Source: Deinococcus aestuarii
GTDB lineage: Bacteria; Deinococcota; Deinococci; Deinococcales; Deinococcaceae
Direction: 5' to 3'
NCBI RefSeq assembly: GCF_018863415.1
Contig: NZ_JAHKSN010000001.1
Coordinates: 372,001-436,000, forward strand
DNA: 64,000 bases
Positions 63,098 to 64,000 of the stretch are shown piece after piece (the first letter of the stretch is position 1; each line of letters starts with the position of its first letter). The notes below the pieces were generated by a model that was not told where the DNA came from, did no database searches, and worked only from the letters and a program-made list of their open reading frames with translations. Made by a program: the position numbers and the translations under genes.

Positions 63098-64000
63098 TTA
63101 ACCTTCCGGCCCGGTTTCGAGCAAGGCGAGCGCGTCGCGCACCCGCAGGTAGCCGGGCTCCCAGCCGGGATGCAGGGCGCGCAATACGGCCCCCGGGCGC
63201 GGGTGCCCGTGTTCCAGGGCCCGGCCCGCCTCCCGCCACACCCCGGGCCGGAAGGGGGCGAGGGCGGGGTCACGCAGGGCGTCGCGCAGCCAGGCCAGGG
63301 TCTTCTCCCCGTCCAGGACCGTGGCGCGGGCTTCCAGCGCGAGGAGCTGGGCGGTCAGGCCGGGGTCGGGCGCGTGGGTGCCGGGCAGGCCGAGCTGCAC
63401 CCGGCGCACGAGGGCGTGGGCGCGGTTGATCTCGGCGAGGGCGGCCTCGTTCTGCCCGCCACGCAGCAGGGCCTCGGCGCGGATGGCGCGGGCCTGGGCC
63501 TCGGCGTAGGGGTGGTCGGTCATGGCGAGCGCCCGGTCGGCGTGTTCCAGCGCGGCGCGCGGGTCGGGGTCGGCGAGGGCGCGGCTCAGGCGCATGTCGA
63601 AGGTGAGGACCTGCTCGCGGTCGCTCGTGCCGTCGGCCCCGGCGAGCCCCGCGTCGAGAAGCGCCCGGGCGTGGGCGAGGTCGGGGTGGTCGCGGCGCGG
63701 CCCGGCGAAGGGCTGGAGATAGGGCAGGCCCACCCCCCGGGTGAGGTAGGCGAGCGCGACCCGGTAGGCGGTGCGGCGCAGGCGGTACTCGGCCTCGGGG
63801 CGGCGGGGGCCGGGGCGGGCGAGCAGCGAGAGCGCGCGGGCGGCGTCCGCCAGGGCCGCGTCGGGCCGTCCCAGGGCGAGCAGGACGGGCACCCCCTCGC
63901 TCAGGAGGCGGGCACGCAGCACCGCGTCGCCCCGCCCTCCTCCCCCGCTCCCGTTCGGCAGGAGGGCGAGGGCCTCTTGCAACCGGGCCCAGCCCTCCCC
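63098..64000 (-). CDS. Helical-repeat (TPR-like) protein, 5' part missing
   Basis: At least 300 aa of helix-turn-helix repeats, running off the right edge of the window with no start in view. Repeated Ala-rich helices (LLSEGVPVLLALGRPDAALADAARAL, AALEHADRALAMTDHPYAEAQARAIRAEALLRGGQNEAALAEINRAHAL) fit TPR-like motifs with AxxL..ALEHADRAL patterns. The partners are unknown; such proteins in Deinococcus are sometimes large transcription-associated regulators, which cannot be tested here. Confidence 0.6.
   Translation of the reverse strand, partial: GEGWARLQEALALLPNGSGGGGRGDAVLRARLLSEGVPVLLALGRPDAALADAARALSLLARPGPRRPEAEYRLRRTAYRVALAYLTRGVGLPYLQPFAGPRRDHPDLAHARALLDAGLAGADGTSDREQVLTFDMRLSRALADPDPRAALEHADRALAMTDHPYAEAQARAIRAEALLRGGQNEAALAEINRAHALVRRVQLGLPGTHAPDPGLTAQLLALEARATVLDGEKTLAWLRDALRDPALAPFRPGVWREAGRALEHGHPRPGAVLRALHPGWEPGYLRVRDALALLETGPEG

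Overview
The window is high-GC chromosomal DNA (roughly 70% G+C) that looks like the genus Deinococcus. The assignment rests on the gene families and their order (a nuoA-N complex I operon, sdhCDAB, gatC-serS, FecR/CHASE2 pair, DUF2243 protein next to a P450). It also rests on promoter style: at least a dozen genes have a TANNNT -10 hexamer ending 5-8 nt before the start codon and no Shine-Dalgarno site, the leaderless arrangement reported for Deinococcus. No rRNA, tRNA, IS element, phage gene or CRISPR array was found. Species cannot be named from sequence alone.

Layout. 1-4361: an FTR1-type iron permease, then a trypsin-like protease fused to an endonuclease I domain. 4423-7014: a 43-residue membrane peptide with its own terminator, serS, gatC and a lipoprotein. 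7146-14383: envelope and stress genes, including a BsuPI-domain protein, TelA, a uridine kinase-like gene broken by one in-frame TAA, a Pro/Ala-rich membrane protein, a phosphoribosyltransferase plus erythromycin-esterase pair, and an exported protein. 14418-19305: an ABC-F ATPase divergent from a FecR protein, which is followed by a CHASE2-GGDEF protein with a degenerate GPDEF signature.

19397-35431 (minus strand): the complete 14-subunit nuo operon. Two lower-GC accessory genes interrupt it, a DUF1963 gene between nuoD and nuoE and a DUF4240 gene between nuoF and nuoG. Each is joined to both neighbours by 4-nt stop/start overlaps. nuoA seems to use a non-canonical ATC start.

35710-42285: a small membrane protein, an orphan histidine kinase, and a CUT1 sugar ABC system (regulator, binding protein, two permeases, no ATPase) led by a ROK regulator with a XylR-like operator. 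42314-49841: lysS, greA, a beta-rich exported protein, mutS2, an FMN reductase and an RluA-type pseudouridine synthase. 49973-53626: an MFS transporter, a PPOX-fold stress protein, an EamA transporter and two small hypotheticals. 53947-57273: sdhCDAB. 57439-64000: a DUF2243 protein, a cytochrome P450, a lipoprotein, hemB with a dual-specificity phosphatase and an IsdG-like monooxygenase, three small hypotheticals and a truncated helical-repeat protein.

The metabolic core is respiration: complex I and complex II are both complete here, with heme synthesis (hemB) and iron uptake (FTR1) nearby. The least understood items are the protease-endonuclease fusion, the two genes embedded in nuo, and several intergenic perfect inverted repeats of 10-13 bp built from recurring words.
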